A stretch of 64,000 nucleotides of DNA, taken from assembly GCF_019933155.2 (NCBI RefSeq), contig NZ_CP082944.1, forward strand, positions 3,350,001-3,414,000, read 5' to 3'. A program made the translations under genes and the position numbers. This document shows, one piece after another, positions 37,298 through 44,878 of this stretch (positions are counted from its first letter, which is position 1; every line of letters starts with the position of its first letter). The stretch is from Metabacillus dongyingensis (GTDB lineage: Bacteria > Bacillota > Bacilli > Bacillales > Bacillaceae). The notes beneath the pieces are model-generated. The model saw nothing but the letters and a program-made list of their open reading frames with translations, was not told the DNA's origin and ran no database searches.

Positions 37298-38551
37298 TTA
37301 TGCTCTTTTCATTGGAATTTCAATATCAACGGAAGTCCCTTCTCCAACCTTGCTGTGAAAAGAAATTTTACCGTTATGTGATTCAATGATTCTGTAGCTT
37401 ACAGTCAGTCCCAGCCCTGTTCCTTTCTCTTTTACGGAGTAGAAAGGTTCACCAAGTCTTTTAAGTCTTTCTTCCTCCATGCCCTCACCATCGTCTGCAA
37501 TAATAACGAGAGCATGTTCCTTGTATTGGCTGACTTTTATCTCAATGGCTGTAGAACCGGCTTCAATCGAATTCTTGATGACATTAATAAATACCTGTTT
37601 AAGCTGATTAGGCTCACAATCTATATCCGGCAGGCCGATTGCATGCCTAAATTTAATATTGACATTGTACATATTTGCCTGTGATTCTAATAAAGAAATG
37701 ACATTGCACAGAAGCTGGTTCAAATTTGTCTTTTTAAAATGGATGTTCTGCGGCTTGGCCAGAACAAGGAGCTCGCCGACTATCTCATTGATCCTGTCAA
37801 GCTCGCTTTCCATGATTTCATAATACGTTTTATTTACACTGTCATTTTTATTCATAAGCTGAACAAAACCCTTTAAGGAAGTCAGAGGATTTCTTATTTC
37901 GTGAGCTACGCTTGCAGCAAGTCCGCCGACAACACTTAATTTTTCAGCCTTTTGCAGACGGTCTTCCGCTTCTTTCATTTGGGTAATATCGCGTCCGATT
38001 ACGACTAGCGCCTTCCTGCTTTCGTCTTCGTTAAACAGTGGCACCTTGATCGTATCAAACGTTTTAAAGCTGCCATCCGGCAATGAGATAATCTCTTCAC
38101 TTCGGCTGACAGCTCCGCCCTGCCATGTGATCTCGTCAGACTTTTCGCAATAAAGCAGTGCCTCTTTATAAAAGTCAGTGTACTCAGCAAGCTCCCTGTC
38201 TGTTTTTCCTTTATAGTCGACACCCTGAAGCTGAAATAAATTCAAACCAAACGTATTCACTTCAATCCAGCGGCCTTGTCCATCTTTGAAATTCACAAAA
38301 TCCACCATGGAATTGATAAGAGACAAAAGCTTTTCTTTCTCACGTTCTAGTTCCTTAAACTGTTCATTTTTATTAATCAGGTAATAGATGAAAATACTTG
38401 TTGCTACTATAAATGCGACAGCTTTTAATTTTGAAATTAGAATAGACGTATAAACATCGTAGTCAAAAAATGCAACTAGATGATCGGTCCCAAAAACCCA
38501 GATAATACTGATCAAAATATATATATAAAGAACTTTTTTCATATTCGACAT
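37298..38551 (-). CDS. Membrane PAS histidine kinase, sporulation-kinase type
   Basis: 417-aa sensor kinase. Two membrane helices (about residues 8-27 and 42-60), a PAS domain (about 75-195), HisKA with AHEIRNPLTSLKGFVQLM (phosphoacceptor His217), and an HATPase with IKNSIEAG, DDGEGM and GTGLGLTVSYRII. The HEIRNPLTSLKGF motif is characteristic of the KinA-KinE phosphorelay kinases acting on Spo0F. No response regulator gene is adjacent, which fits an orphan phosphorelay input. The start giving MSNMKKVLY has GGGAG 6 nt upstream. The signal sensed is unknown; only about 14 residues separate the helices, so sensing is likely by the membrane or PAS domain. Confidence 0.85.
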   Translation of the reverse strand: MSNMKKVLYIYILISIIWVFGTDHLVAFFDYDVYTSILISKLKAVAFIVATSIFIYYLINKNEQFKELEREKEKLLSLINSMVDFVNFKDGQGRWIEVNTFGLNLFQLQGVDYKGKTDRELAEYTDFYKEALLYCEKSDEITWQGGAVSRSEEIISLPDGSFKTFDTIKVPLFNEDESRKALVVIGRDITQMKEAEDRLQKAEKLSVVGGLAASVAHEIRNPLTSLKGFVQLMNKNDSVNKTYYEIMESELDRINEIVGELLVLAKPQNIHFKKTNLNQLLCNVISLLESQANMYNVNIKFRHAIGLPDIDCEPNQLKQVFINVIKNSIEAGSTAIEIKVSQYKEHALVIIADDGEGMEEERLKRLGEPFYSVKEKGTGLGLTVSYRIIESHNGKISFHSKVGEGTSVDIEIPMKRA

Positions 38552-38676
38552 GAGTATCTCCCGCAAAATGATATATAGACTTTCATTTTACTACTATTAT
38601 TGACTAAATAGATAGGAGACGATTGAATTTTATCTATTCAGAAAAGAAAGTGAAAATAATTTTTTACACACTAAAA

Positions 38677-38708
38677 AACAGTGCTATTTCAAATGAAATA
38701 ACACTGTT
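38677..38708 (-). terminator. Terminator after the PHP gene
   Basis: AACAGTG-T-TATTTC paired with GAAATA-G-CACTGTT (14-bp stem with one wobble, 4-nt loop), then TTTTTA on the minus strand, just past the stop. Confidence 0.85.
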
Positions 38709-38715
38709 CACTCGA

Positions 38716-39528
38716 TTATTTAAGAGGCACTTCTTTTCGTTCCCCTTTTTGGAACGTCATTAATGAAGAATAGCCGACTTTTTCTGCAAGGGCAATGGCC
38801 TGGTCATAATCCGCACCTACGTCACCTGGTATATGAGCGTCAGAAGAAAGGACGATTGGAATGTTTTTCTGGAAACAAAGCGATAGAAGCCTCTCATCCG
38901 GATACAGCTCCCCAACAGGTTTTCTTAAGCCGGCTGTGCTGATCTCAACACAGGTTTTCGAAGAGGCAAGGGCATCTGTTGCCCGTTCATACTGCTTCAT
39001 TAAAAATTCTTCATCGCCTGGCACATATTTAAAAATCTTTACTAAATCTAGATGACCCACAATATCAAATAAATTGGACTGTGCAAGAGTTACGACCTGA
39101 TCGAAGTATTTTTCATACACTTCATTCACATCACGCCTGTCCCATTCATGTAGAAATTCTTTTAAGTCAATGCCAAAGTCATCAACCCAGTGGATTGAAC
39201 CTATTACATAATCAAAATCATATGTATCAATGAACCTTTTCATCTCGGCATGCTTTCCTGGCGTATAGTCCATCTCAATAGACATTTTCACATCAATTCC
39301 ATGATTCCAGGCCTCTTTAAAGAGATCAACATAGTCCTTCATATCATAGTATCGTCTTTCTTCAACCCATGGATTGCTGAGTATATCTTTAGTCTGATAA
39401 AAATGATAGGCATGCTCTGAGATTCCAAAATGCTGAATGCCTTTTTTTGCAGCTTCATCTGTGAATTGCTTCAAATATTCAAGTGTCAGGCTGCCTCGTT
39501 CTAAATGATTGTGATAGTCTGTGCGCAT
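38716..39528 (-). CDS. PHP-domain phosphoesterase (histidinol-phosphatase HisJ-like)
   Basis: 270-aa metal-dependent phosphoesterase. Metal-binding motifs: DYHNH at residues 3-7, GISEHAYHF near 36-44, SIEMDY, IGSIHWVDDFG, FDIVGHLDLVK and LSSDAHIPGDVG near the C-terminus. Length and motif order match the HisJ/YtvP group that hydrolyses histidinol phosphate, but related PHP proteins act on other phosphates, and no his genes are nearby. The start giving MRTDYHNH has AGGGGGAA upstream; the longer frame is rejected. Confidence 0.85.
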   Translation of the reverse strand: MRTDYHNHLERGSLTLEYLKQFTDEAAKKGIQHFGISEHAYHFYQTKDILSNPWVEERRYYDMKDYVDLFKEAWNHGIDVKMSIEMDYTPGKHAEMKRFIDTYDFDYVIGSIHWVDDFGIDLKEFLHEWDRRDVNEVYEKYFDQVVTLAQSNLFDIVGHLDLVKIFKYVPGDEEFLMKQYERATDALASSKTCVEISTAGLRKPVGELYPDERLLSLCFQKNIPIVLSSDAHIPGDVGADYDQAIALAEKVGYSSLMTFQKGERKEVPLK

Positions 39529-39594
39529 CGTCTTCCCCCTGCAAGTTTTGTCCATTATAACTTTTTTTGCGCAGTGTGACAATGCATTTTCTGT

Positions 39595-40452
39595 TTATTC
39601 TGAAGAACTGGAATGATTAGAGATTTTTAAGTTCTGATAAGGAAAAATCGCTTCACTTTTCAAACGATTTTCTTTTTTCAGCTGCTGAACAGAAACTTGA
39701 AACTCATCTGCAATTGAAAAAAGTGTATCTCCCTTTTTAACTGTGTACGTTTTAGATTTCGCCTGTTCTTTTACGATTAGCCTTTGGCCAATTGCCAAAC
39801 TGTCTAAAGTAAGCCCGTTCAGCCCTTTTAAGGCTTCAACGGAAAGACCGTATGCTTTTGAAAGCCCCCACAGCGTGTCCCCTTTTTTAACAGTAATTGC
39901 AGCTGGATTTTTCACTTCAGCAGAGGCGGGCTGAGAAAGGACAGGCACTGTTTCAATCTTGTTTGCAGCCACCATCAGAAATGGATCAACAGCATTTTTT
40001 TTATCGTAAGTCCACTTTTCCTTATGTACTTCAAAATGAAGATGTGTCCCTCTGGAAACCCCGGTATTTCCAATAATGCCAATTTCCTGTCCTTTCTCCA
40101 CTTTAGCAGTTTCCGAGACTGACCTTTTGCTTAAATGAGCATAGACTGTTTCATAGCCTTCAGGATGATGAATAAATACAACATGTCCATATGTATCTGA
40201 ATAATAGGATTTCGTAACAAGGCCCTCCTGCACTGACTGAATGATTGTGCCTTCAGGAGCTGCTATATCAATCCCTTTATGCTTGCCGCTTCTTGTTCCA
40301 AATGTATCTGTAATCGTACCCTTTATCGGGCTTGACCATTTTACAGCATTTGCTCTTTCTTCGGCCTTTGCCTGCGTTCCGCTTACGAATAATAGAACAA
40401 TGCATACTCCGACTATTAATGCGATTGATAATCTTCTTAACAAATCTAACAT
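39595..40452 (-). CDS. Secreted M23 peptidase with two LysM domains
   Basis: 285-aa exported cell-wall hydrolase. N-terminal signal or anchor helix (residues 8-28), M23 LytM-type peptidase domain (about 45-155) with zinc ligands in HKGID (His58, Asp62) and HLHFEVH (His139), then two LysM domains (about 188-232 and 236-280; ITVKKGDTLWGLSKAYGL and YTVKKGDTLFSIADEFQ). Placing M23 before LysM is an orientation found in several Bacillus spore or cell-separation endopeptidases. All catalytic residues are present, so it should be active. Physiological role unassigned. Confidence 0.85.
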   Translation of the reverse strand: MLDLLRRLSIALIVGVCIVLLFVSGTQAKAEERANAVKWSSPIKGTITDTFGTRSGKHKGIDIAAPEGTIIQSVQEGLVTKSYYSDTYGHVVFIHHPEGYETVYAHLSKRSVSETAKVEKGQEIGIIGNTGVSRGTHLHFEVHKEKWTYDKKNAVDPFLMVAANKIETVPVLSQPASAEVKNPAAITVKKGDTLWGLSKAYGLSVEALKGLNGLTLDSLAIGQRLIVKEQAKSKTYTVKKGDTLFSIADEFQVSVQQLKKENRLKSEAIFPYQNLKISNHSSSSE

Positions 40453-40816
40453 AACTTCCCCCTAGATACTTGTTTGTCAAAAAATGACCAATACTAGTAT
40501 TATGCAGGGATTTCCATTTCATACATGAAGATTGCCTTTACAAAGACCATCCTTGTTTTGATAAGTGCGTCAAGCAGGATTAATCCTGTATATTTTCTAT
40601 AACTTTATCTACTTTTTGAAATGAGATTTTTTTATGAAACTGCTTGTTTACTTTTTTCTCTATTGAGGCAAACATACATGAAACTTGTTTGGCCCTTTTT
40701 TTAGTGCGAAATATGATTTTTCTGCGGGATATATCGGATTATTTGCGAAAAGGATCTGCTTTTTCAGCAAAATGGTGAAGTTAACAGGCTCGGCATCTTC
40801 CAATCCAAAAGAAAAA
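40453..40816. other. Gap between the M23 gene and rsiX
   Basis: About 360 nt, A/T-rich, with no supported gene on either strand. It holds the M23 upstream region. On the minus strand TTGACA at 40475-40480 is too close to the start codon to be a useful -35. A CATAATACT sequence near 40493-40501 could be a -10 of a sporulation sigma factor, but without a clear partner. Confidence 0.5.
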
Positions 40817-40838
40817 ACCGCAGCATTCCTGCTGCGGT
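40817..40838 (-). terminator. Terminator after rsiX
   Basis: ACCGCAGCA/TGCTGCGGT perfect 9-bp stem, 4-nt loop, then TTTTTTC on the minus strand, 12 nt past the rsiX stop. Confidence 0.92.
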
Positions 40839-40850
40839 CTTCACATCTCT

Positions 40851-41993
40851 TTATTCATTTAATTCTACAGGATTTGGAGAAAATGGCACAGGCACTGCTT
40901 CTGTAACATTCATATCTCCGACTCTGTCTACATTTATTCCTTCAAACTTCACATTCTCATATCCAAACTCTTTAGCTGTCATGAGAATGGCTTCAAGCAT
41001 CAGAGTATCTGATTCATTATCATCAATTGTTGATTCATCTGTAAACTCAATTGTTACGTTATGATTTTTTTCTTCAATCTCTTTAATGACCACTGTTTTT
41101 TCGATGACAGGCTTAAGCCCGAGCGTTCCATTGCCTTTCATTGCGGACAATGCCTCAGACAGCTTTTCGAATGGGAGAAGGGAAGGTGCAAGGAGTTTAG
41201 GCGCTTCTATGCTCTCCTGATATAGGAAATAAGCTTTTCTTTTGAATTTGTCCAGTTTCATCCCTTCCTGGAAGCCATATGCACCAAGCTCTATTCCTTT
41301 CTCTCCGTTTTTATAGTACTCTGCTTCTTCCACGCCCTGCCAGCGGAAAGACTCTTCAATGCCTTCAGTAAAAAGTTTGTTGTCTGTTTCTGAAGAGGAC
41401 TGAGCAAAAGAATTTTCGTTCACGTCGATTAAAAGCTTAGAAGTCGTCCCTTCCGCATAATCAAGGTTAGTTCCCGTTAAAGAAGAAGAACTCAAGCCGA
41501 GCTGTGCTGGATCAAATGCTGAAAGAGCCGATTGAAATAAATTCAGATAATCTTCACTCTTCTCCATTTTAACGCTGACTGGAATCATGTTTTGAACTTG
41601 CTGATCAGGATATGCAAGAGTGACAATTGAAACCTGGTCTTCGGGACGGGCAACAAATGTGGTTTTTTCAGACTGAACGTAAAGGTTAGATTCACTCTTT
41701 AAACTTGAGTCCTGGATGGATTGCTCTGCTTGTTCATAACTTGCTTTGTCCATGCTTGAATCTGATTTGCTTTCATTTACTCCGAGCTGATTAAGGAAGT
41801 ATGGCGATATCAATAAGAGAATTAAAAGTGCGGCGATGCTTGCGAAAGCAGGTGTCACCCAGGGCTTTCTGTGTTTATATTCATTTTTCGGCAATCGGGC
41901 ATAAATTTCGGCAGAAGTCCGTTTATCTTCAATCACCGGAAGCTTTTTTATGGCTTTTGCAATTTGTTCTTCATTCCAATTTGATTTGTTCAT
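40851..41993 (-). CDS. rsiX: Anti-sigma-X factor RsiX
   Basis: Membrane anti-sigma factor that holds SigX inactive. The 380-aa protein has a cytoplasmic N-terminus (NKSNWNEEQIAKAIKKLPVIED), one membrane helix (about residues 45-67, FASIAALLILLLISPYFL) and a long extracytoplasmic domain that probably senses envelope stress. Its start overlaps the sigX stop by 4 nt, the usual sigma/anti-sigma coupling. It is similar in plan to B. subtilis RsiX (368 aa). Confidence 0.92.
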   Translation of the reverse strand: MNKSNWNEEQIAKAIKKLPVIEDKRTSAEIYARLPKNEYKHRKPWVTPAFASIAALLILLLISPYFLNQLGVNESKSDSSMDKASYEQAEQSIQDSSLKSESNLYVQSEKTTFVARPEDQVSIVTLAYPDQQVQNMIPVSVKMEKSEDYLNLFQSALSAFDPAQLGLSSSSLTGTNLDYAEGTTSKLLIDVNENSFAQSSSETDNKLFTEGIEESFRWQGVEEAEYYKNGEKGIELGAYGFQEGMKLDKFKRKAYFLYQESIEAPKLLAPSLLPFEKLSEALSAMKGNGTLGLKPVIEKTVVIKEIEEKNHNVTIEFTDESTIDDNESDTLMLEAILMTAKEFGYENVKFEGINVDRVGDMNVTEAVPVPFSPNPVELNE

Positions 41994-42526
41994 CCCTTTA
42001 AAATCCCCTCCTCCCTCACATTATGGTCTGCCAAATGTTTTTTTAATGCTTTTAATGCTCTGTGCTGTGTGGTCTTCACCTTACTCTCAGTAAAGCCAAG
42101 TGCAGCCGCAGTCTCAGCAATGGACAGCCCTTGAAGATAACGGAGAATGATGACAGAGCGCTGATCTACTGTACAGCTGTCAAGAGAACGGTAAATTCCC
42201 TGCAATTCTTCATTTTGAGCGGCAATTTCCTCAGGCAATGGCTGAACATCCTTTATTTGCTGCCGGTCCCAGTCAAATGTTTCAAGAATTCTTTGCTTCA
42301 ATGTTTTTTGCTTTCTGAAAAAGTCAATGGCAACATGCCTTGCTATAGAAAAAATCCACGTTTTTTCACTGCTTCTGCCTTCAAAGCTGTCATAGGATTT
42401 TAAAATGCGGATATATACTTCCTGAACGAGGTCTTCAGCCTGCTCACGATTTTTTACCATATAAAATAAAAATTGAAAAATATCTCCATGATATTTTTCA
42501 TAGATCCTCTGAAAGGCCTCTTCCAT
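41990..42526 (-). CDS. sigX: ECF RNA polymerase sigma factor SigX
   Basis: Group 4 sigma factor controlling cell-surface modification genes. The 178-aa protein has region 2 (about residues 5-75, EQAEDLVQEVYIRILKSYDSFEGRSSEKTWIFSIARHV in parts) and region 4 (about 110-165, VIILRYLQGLSIAETAAALGFTESKVKTTQHRALKAL in parts). The start giving MEEAFQRIY has GGAGG upstream and matches B. subtilis SigX. Autoregulation is visible: an ECF promoter lies 26 nt before the start codon. Confidence 0.95.
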   Translation of the reverse strand: MEEAFQRIYEKYHGDIFQFLFYMVKNREQAEDLVQEVYIRILKSYDSFEGRSSEKTWIFSIARHVAIDFFRKQKTLKQRILETFDWDRQQIKDVQPLPEEIAAQNEELQGIYRSLDSCTVDQRSVIILRYLQGLSIAETAAALGFTESKVKTTQHRALKALKKHLADHNVREEGILKG

Positions 42527-42551
42527 GAATGTACCTCCGATCACACCATTA

Positions 42552-42578
42552 GTCGATTTTGTTTTATAAAAAGTTACA
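42552..42578 (-). promoter_or_regulatory. SigX-type autoregulatory promoter of sigX
   Basis: On the minus strand TGTAAC (42573-42578), exactly 17 nt, CGAC (42552-42555): the SigX/SigW-type -35 and -10 pair, directly upstream of sigX. Confidence 0.82.
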
Positions 42579-42602
42579 TATTATTCACTATATATCTGTT
42601 CA

Positions 42603-42722
42603 AGAAAAGTTCAAGCGCCCGTTTAGCTCAAGCATGACAGATAAGAATCCGCAAGAAAAGTCCGTTTGTGACTTTTTTGGCGGATTCGTTCTGACACGCA
42701 TCTAGGCATCGGCGCCGGCTCC
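42603..42722. repeat. Dispersed palindromic repeat, copy C
   Basis: AAAAGTTCAAGCGCCCGTTTAG at its left end in part, then GACAGATAAGAATCCGC, the core GAAAAGTCCGTTTGTGACTTTT and GGCGGATTC. GAATCCGC/GCGGATTC and GAAAAGTC/GACTTTTT pair, giving the best-preserved hairpin of the family. Confidence 0.75.
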
Positions 42723-42788
42723 GAACGCAGATATCTTTATTATATAATCCACAGCCTTTTGACTTTTATAAATTCCTGAACGTATAAA

Positions 42789-42809
42789 AAGGAAGGTGCT
42801 CCCTTCCTT
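42789..42809 (-). terminator. Terminator after the cobalamin adenosyltransferase gene
   Basis: AAGGAAGG/CCTTCCTT 8-bp stem with a short loop, followed by TTTATACG on the minus strand, about 15 nt past the stop codon. Confidence 0.8.
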
Positions 42810-42823
42810 TATTTCCAGCTATT

Positions 42824-43402
42824 TTATGATTGTTTAGGCTTCGTAAATACGATTGCGCTTCTTTCGTATTCTACATCTTTAGAGCCAAGCCTCGCATTCG
42901 CGACTCTTGCAGCAGCAAAGAAGTAATCTGACAATCTATTCATATATGTTAATACGTGTTCATTAATCTCCGTCTGCTTCTGCAGGGAAACGATGCAGCG
43001 TTCAGCTCTTCTGGCTACTGTTCTTGCAATATGTATCGCGGATGCTGCTTGTGTGCCTCCGGGAAGGATAAATCGCTGCAGCGGAGGAGCTTCAGCAGAA
43101 TAATGATCGATTCTTTCTTCTAAAAATGCAATCATTTCAGCTGTTGTTTTATAGGGATGCTTCTGTTTGCCATGTATAACCGCAAGATCACTGCCGCAAT
43201 CAAACAGTTCATGCTGGATCTTTTCAAATTCATGATACAAGTCAATCAGTTTTTCTTCATGAAGCCACGTCATGGCAAGTCCGACAAATGAATTTACTTC
43301 ATCAATTGTGCCGTATGCCTCGACTCTTAAGTCATCTTTGTCGACACGGCCGCCAATTATACTTGTTTTCCCTTTGTCGCCAGTTCTCGTATACAGATTC
43401 AA
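42824..43402 (-). CDS. Cob(I)alamin adenosyltransferase, PduO type
   Basis: Transfers adenosine from ATP to cob(I)alamin to form adenosylcobalamin. At 192 aa it has the N-terminal ATP-binding motif YTRTGDKGKTS, then VEAYGTIDEVNSFVG, and the RTVARRAERCIV helix with the conserved arginines of the PduO family. It is the third gene of the B12 cluster but is separated from the S-component gene by a hairpin, so its level may depend on readthrough or a separate promoter. The product is the cofactor expected for the CarH-like regulator at 27.4 kb. Confidence 0.93.
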   Translation of the reverse strand: MNLYTRTGDKGKTSIIGGRVDKDDLRVEAYGTIDEVNSFVGLAMTWLHEEKLIDLYHEFEKIQHELFDCGSDLAVIHGKQKHPYKTTAEMIAFLEERIDHYSAEAPPLQRFILPGGTQAASAIHIARTVARRAERCIVSLQKQTEINEHVLTYMNRLSDYFFAAARVANARLGSKDVEYERSAIVFTKPKQS

Positions 43403-43433
43403 TTTTAAGCAGCTCCTTTAGGGTTTAAAATAA

Positions 43434-43457
43434 AAAGAGCGAATCTAATCGCTCTTT
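43434..43457 (-). terminator. Intercistronic terminator after the ECF S component
   Basis: AAAGAGCGA/TCGCTCTTT perfect 9-bp stem, 6-nt loop, then TTATTTTAAA on the minus strand, between the S-component and adenosyltransferase genes. Confidence 0.78.
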
Positions 43458-43473
43458 TATTTTACCATTTTTC

Positions 43474-43989
43474 TTATTGCATTGTTATGCCATAATCCTT
43501 CTTATTCAAGTAATACTCAAACGTTTTTCGCATAACAGGATAAAGCAGAAGAAAGAAAATTCCATTTCCGATTGCATGTGCTGTATCAAAAGGCAAGCCT
43601 GCAAGGTAATAAGCTAAGCCATGGTCAGTTAATACAAACATATTCAGTGATACAACAAACCCGAAAAGATAACCCGACAATACAGAAATGGGTGTAAAGA
43701 TGATCAGACGATTTGATTTCACAAATTTGCCTAAAAAACCTGATAATAACGCGAGTGTACCCCATGCGAGCATTTGCCAGATTGTCCATGTTCCCATTCC
43801 GAGCAGCAAATTGCTCAAGAAGCAGCCTAATACGGCTACAATCATGCCATTTACAGGACCAATTAGGATTGAAGTAATCAGAATAATCGCTGTCATTGGC
43901 TGGACGTTCGGAACAAATTGAAAGGCCATTCGCCCTACAACTGATAAAGCAATCAGCAGGGAAAGCAGACTGATTCTTCTAGTTGTCAT
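43474..43989 (-). CDS. ECF transporter S component, probably for cobalamin
   Basis: 171-aa membrane protein with about five to six helices, opening MTTRRISLLSLLIALSVVGR with a basic start typical of ECF S components. It contains the family-like ILITSILIGPVNGMIVAVLG and GTWTIWQMLAWG. It lies 14 nt after the DUF4430 lipoprotein gene and behind a cobalamin riboswitch, which points to vitamin B12 or a precursor as substrate. It needs EcfAA'T from elsewhere in the genome. Substrate is inferred from regulation and the adenosyltransferase next door, not from sequence motifs. Confidence 0.8.
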   Translation of the reverse strand: MTTRRISLLSLLIALSVVGRMAFQFVPNVQPMTAIILITSILIGPVNGMIVAVLGCFLSNLLLGMGTWTIWQMLAWGTLALLSGFLGKFVKSNRLIIFTPISVLSGYLFGFVVSLNMFVLTDHGLAYYLAGLPFDTAHAIGNGIFFLLLYPVMRKTFEYYLNKKDYGITMQ

Positions 43990-44003
43990 AACGTGATCCA
44001 GGA

Positions 44004-44423
44004 TTACTCATATTTTCTTAAATCGAACTCTACTTTATCTCCATCTTTCAGCTCGATTTCATTAGCACCAGTCATCGCATCTTCTCCATTTACGATTAAG
44101 TGCCAGTAGGTTTTATCCTTATCGCTTGCCATCATTCCATCAATTCCGCTGATGAACCCTCCAGCTTCTTCCACTTCAAAATTCGCTTTCATTGCATCCA
44201 TCAGAGTCTGCCCTTCTTCAAAAGATACTTCTTTTGAATCAACTTTCTCTGCCATTTCGTTTTTAGTCAGTGTAACAACAGCTTTTGTCTCTTCTGCTTT
44301 TTCTCCATTTTCAGCGGCCTGCTCTGATCCCTGAGCTTCCTTCTTCGGCTCCTCTGCTGTATTTCCGCAAGCTGCAAGCAGCGCTAAAAATAAAACAGAC
44401 AGTAAGCTTAAAAATTTATTCAC
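44004..44423 (-). CDS. DUF4430 (transcobalamin-like) lipoprotein
   Basis: 139-aa exported lipoprotein. The GTG start giving MNKFLSLLSVLFLALLAACG is chosen, as AAGGAGAG lies 7 nt upstream; it yields a clean signal peptide with lipobox Cys19. After a short Glu/Ala-rich linker comes a DUF4430 domain (about residues 60-139), with GQTLMDAMKANFEV, GGFISGIDGMM, YWHLIVNGEDAMTGANE and LKDGDKVEFDL. This fold corresponds to the C-terminal beta domain of intrinsic factor and transcobalamin. With a cobalamin riboswitch upstream and an S component downstream it is a good candidate for a surface B12-capture protein feeding the transporter. Confidence 0.85.
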   Translation of the reverse strand: MNKFLSLLSVLFLALLAACGNTAEEPKKEAQGSEQAAENGEKAEETKAVVTLTKNEMAEKVDSKEVSFEEGQTLMDAMKANFEVEEAGGFISGIDGMMASDKDKTYWHLIVNGEDAMTGANEIELKDGDKVEFDLRKYE

Positions 44424-44484
44424 AACTAATCTCTCCTTCATCTGTATGTAACTATTTGGTGAAACATGAAACCACAAAACAAAA

Positions 44485-44504
44485 AGCCCATCTGCAGATG
44501 GGCT
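44485..44504 (-). terminator. Riboswitch-controlled terminator of the B12 unit
   Basis: AGCCCATCTG followed directly by its own reverse complement, then TTTTGTTTTG on the minus strand. It lies between the cobalamin aptamer and the lipoprotein gene, as an expression platform would. Confidence 0.82.
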
Positions 44505-44554
44505 TAATAAACGGCATAATAAGAAACAGATTGTATGCAATGAAACATAAATCC

Positions 44555-44786
44555 TGCCGTTTCTATGCTCAACCCCCGAAGAATACAAACAATGTAAGAG
44601 ATTCCGGCAGGTCTACTGACTTTTGCTTCATTCTCCACTTGAACCTTCCCATATAATAAACAGCAAGAGAGCCATCTGATTATATAGTGGTTTAACCAAA
44701 GTTTCGTCGGCAAATACAGTTGCGGGGACAGTTCAGGCATTGCACCCGATTCCCTATTAAGCGTAAAGCACCTATATCTCAAAATA
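44555..44786 (-). ncRNA. Cobalamin riboswitch
   Basis: Minus-strand sequence has AATAGGGAATCGGGTGCAA near the 5' end, AACTGTCCCCGCAACTG, a GGGAAGG segment, and AAGTCAGTAGACCTGCC, the B12-box region. Order and spacing match class I cobalamin riboswitches. A terminator lies 50 nt downstream. It should shut off the lipoprotein/S-component genes when adenosylcobalamin is abundant. Confidence 0.93.
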
Positions 44787-44807
44787 TACGATTTTTAATT
44801 CAGTCTT

Positions 44808-44836
44808 ATTTTACATAAAATGACTCAGGTCTTCAA
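44808..44836 (-). promoter_or_regulatory. Promoter of the cobalamin-riboswitch transcript
   Basis: TTGAAG (44831-44836) and TAAAAT (44808-44813) on the minus strand with a 17-nt spacer, just upstream of the aptamer and 43 nt beyond the resE stop. Confidence 0.55.
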
Positions 44837-44878
44837 CAGTAATTTTATAAGGCGTTCCTTATGAAACAAGAATTTTCG

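Noticed and set aside
40685..40906. 73-codon plus-strand frame before rsiX
   Set aside because: Runs through the rsiX terminator and into rsiX on the opposite strand; no ribosome binding site.
44504..44782. 92-codon minus-strand frame over the cobalamin aptamer
   Set aside because: Coincides exactly with the conserved riboswitch; the sequence constraints are RNA structural.
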